Source: Deltaproteobacteria bacterium (GTDB lineage Bacteria > Desulfobacterota > Binatia > UBA9968). Taken from it: 7,221 bases of DNA. Below the pieces are notes generated by a model. It worked only from the letters and a program-made list of their open reading frames with translations. It ran no database searches and was not told the DNA's origin. Of this stretch, positions 6,300 to 7,221 are shown one piece after another. The DNA is taken from positions 1 to 7,221 of the forward strand of contig VBKX01000459.1 of NCBI GenBank assembly GCA_005879435.1. The letters run 5' to 3'. The translations under genes were made by a program, and so were the position numbers. Within the stretch, counting starts at the first letter, position 1, and every line of letters begins with the position of its first letter.

Positions 6300-7221
6300 T
6301 CACCGCGGCGCGACTAAAATTTCCTCCCGCGGGAAGTAATCCATGATCTCCGCGCCGTTCTTGGTGACCACGAGCATATTTTCCAAGCGCGCGCCGCCGA
6401 GGCGAGCTTCGCCCTCGCGGGATTCGACGGCGATCGTCATCCCTTCTTCGAATACTTGAGGATGGTCGAAAGACCACAGCCGGTTGATGATTGGAATATC
6501 GTAACCGGTGCTGGTGCCGAGTCCGATGCCGTGGCCGATCTCGCTGGCGAGAATCTCCACTTCACTTTGATATCCCCACTTGGTCGCCGGCGGAAAATGC
6601 TTCGCCGCGTCCGCCGTCGTCTTGCCCGGCTTGATTTCGCCGATCACGGCATCGAGACGGTCGCGCACCTGTTTGTACCAATCTTTTTCTCGGGTGGTCG
6701 GCTGGCGCCCGACGATGAACGTCCGATAGGTACAGCTGCCGTAGCCCATGTAGGTCGCACCGCAATAAGAACCGTAAACCAGGTCGCCGAATTGGATGAC
6801 GCGGCTGGTCGCGTGCGGGCCACGGTCGAAGGTCATCGGCCCGGTGCGCCAGCCGCCGGGCACCGCGGACTCCAAACCGAGCTCGTAACCCGCCGTCGAG
6901 CCGAGGGTCATCAAGTCGGTATCTCTCATACCAGGTTTCAATTTCTCCCAGATGCGAAACCACACGCCGTCCACCATGGCAGCGCAAGTTTTGAGACAAC
7001 TGATTTCATCCTGGTTCTTCACCATGCGCGCTTCGAGCATGAGCTGTCGCGTATCGACGATGTTTTTGACGCCGGCGTTGACCAAAGCCTCCCGCGCATA
7101 GCCGTCGAAACTGCCGAGGCCGAGCTTTTCGCCGAGCAAGCCGCGCTTTTCCAACTCCGCCTTGATCTCGGCGGCAAATGCCTTCGCCTCCGCGGCGCAC
7201 ACTTCGGGGCCGGGCGCGCCG
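6300..7221 (-). CDS. M24-family (creatinase/aminopeptidase P-like) protein, N-terminus beyond the window; metal site altered
   Basis: The frame is open to the right edge, so this is the C-terminal part (about 306 residues) of a protein that in this family is usually about 390-440 long. Residue numbers here count from the GTG codon at 7202. KNQDEISCLKTCAAMVDG (62-79) and the LKPGM turn (88-92) are typical of the start of the pita-bread domain. GDLV (139-142), GYGSCTYRTF (153-162), GHGIGL (223-228), E260 in AVES and E274 in ARLEN align with the family's metal-site motifs. The first metal aspartate is replaced (about S145) and the second is C157, while the His and both Glu are kept. Peptidase members such as aminopeptidase P need both Asp for their two metals. 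Creatinase shows that this fold can act without metal. So a non-peptidase hydrolase, or a one-metal enzyme, is as likely as a peptidase. The end of the gene at 6300 is secure. Confidence 0.8.
   Translation of the reverse strand, partial: GAPGPEVCAAEAKAFAAEIKAELEKRGLLGEKLGLGSFDGYAREALVNAGVKNIVDTRQLMLEARMVKNQDEISCLKTCAAMVDGVWFRIWEKLKPGMRDTDLMTLGSTAGYELGLESAVPGGWRTGPMTFDRGPHATSRVIQFGDLVYGSYCGATYMGYGSCTYRTFIVGRQPTTREKDWYKQVRDRLDAVIGEIKPGKTTADAAKHFPPATKWGYQSEVEILASEIGHGIGLGTSTGYDIPIINRLWSFDHPQVFEEGMTIAVESREGEARLGGARLENMLVVTKNGAEIMDYFPREEILVAPR

Overview
All recognisable genes in this window lie on the minus strand, so transcription runs from high to low coordinates. The DNA is fairly GC-rich. The gene content is a luciferase-like/F420-type oxidoreductase, a DUF6282-like amidohydrolase, a CaiB-type CoA transferase, an M24 (creatinase/aminopeptidase P-like) protein, and a secreted trypsin-like protease paired with a membrane FHA protein. 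This mix suggests an uncultured, soil- or sediment-type Gram-negative bacterium, such as the Binatia/deltaproteobacterial, Rokubacteria or Tectomicrobia kind. The taxonomic guess is inference from gene families and intergenic style; there is no rRNA or marker gene here.

Layout in transcription order (right to left): an M24-family protein open to the right edge (6300-7221); a 299-bp gap with weak promoter-like and hairpin elements; a class III CoA transferase split into two frames by an apparent deletion near 5217-5222 (4838-6000); 26 bp further on, a signal-peptide-bearing S1C-type serine protease (3504-4811); overlapping its end by 13 bp, an FHA-domain protein with about five membrane helices (2539-3516); a 124-bp gap with a possible promoter/operator and TTGAAC repeats; an LLM-class flavin/F420 oxidoreductase (1413-2414); a 127-bp gap with heptad repeats; a DUF6282-like metal-dependent hydrolase (272-1285); and a probable bidirectional terminator (172-200). 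The first 171 bases hold no gene I can support.

The broken CoA transferase, protease and FHA gene are packed as one likely transcription unit. The protease and FHA genes look translationally coupled, which suggests a cytoplasmic phospho-peptide reader anchored in the membrane and working with a secreted protease. The oxidoreductase, amidohydrolase, CoA transferase and M24 protein resemble the scattered small-molecule catabolic genes of such genomes, but no pathway or substrate can be read from the sequence.

The points most worth a second look are: the M24 protein, in which both canonical metal-binding aspartates appear replaced (Ser and Cys); the deletion-frameshift in the CoA transferase; the protease/FHA pair with its unassigned C-terminal protease domain; and a family of degenerate 7-bp and 9-bp periodic repeats found only in the wide gaps between transcription units. 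I did not find convincing evidence for a complete new defence or mobile system.
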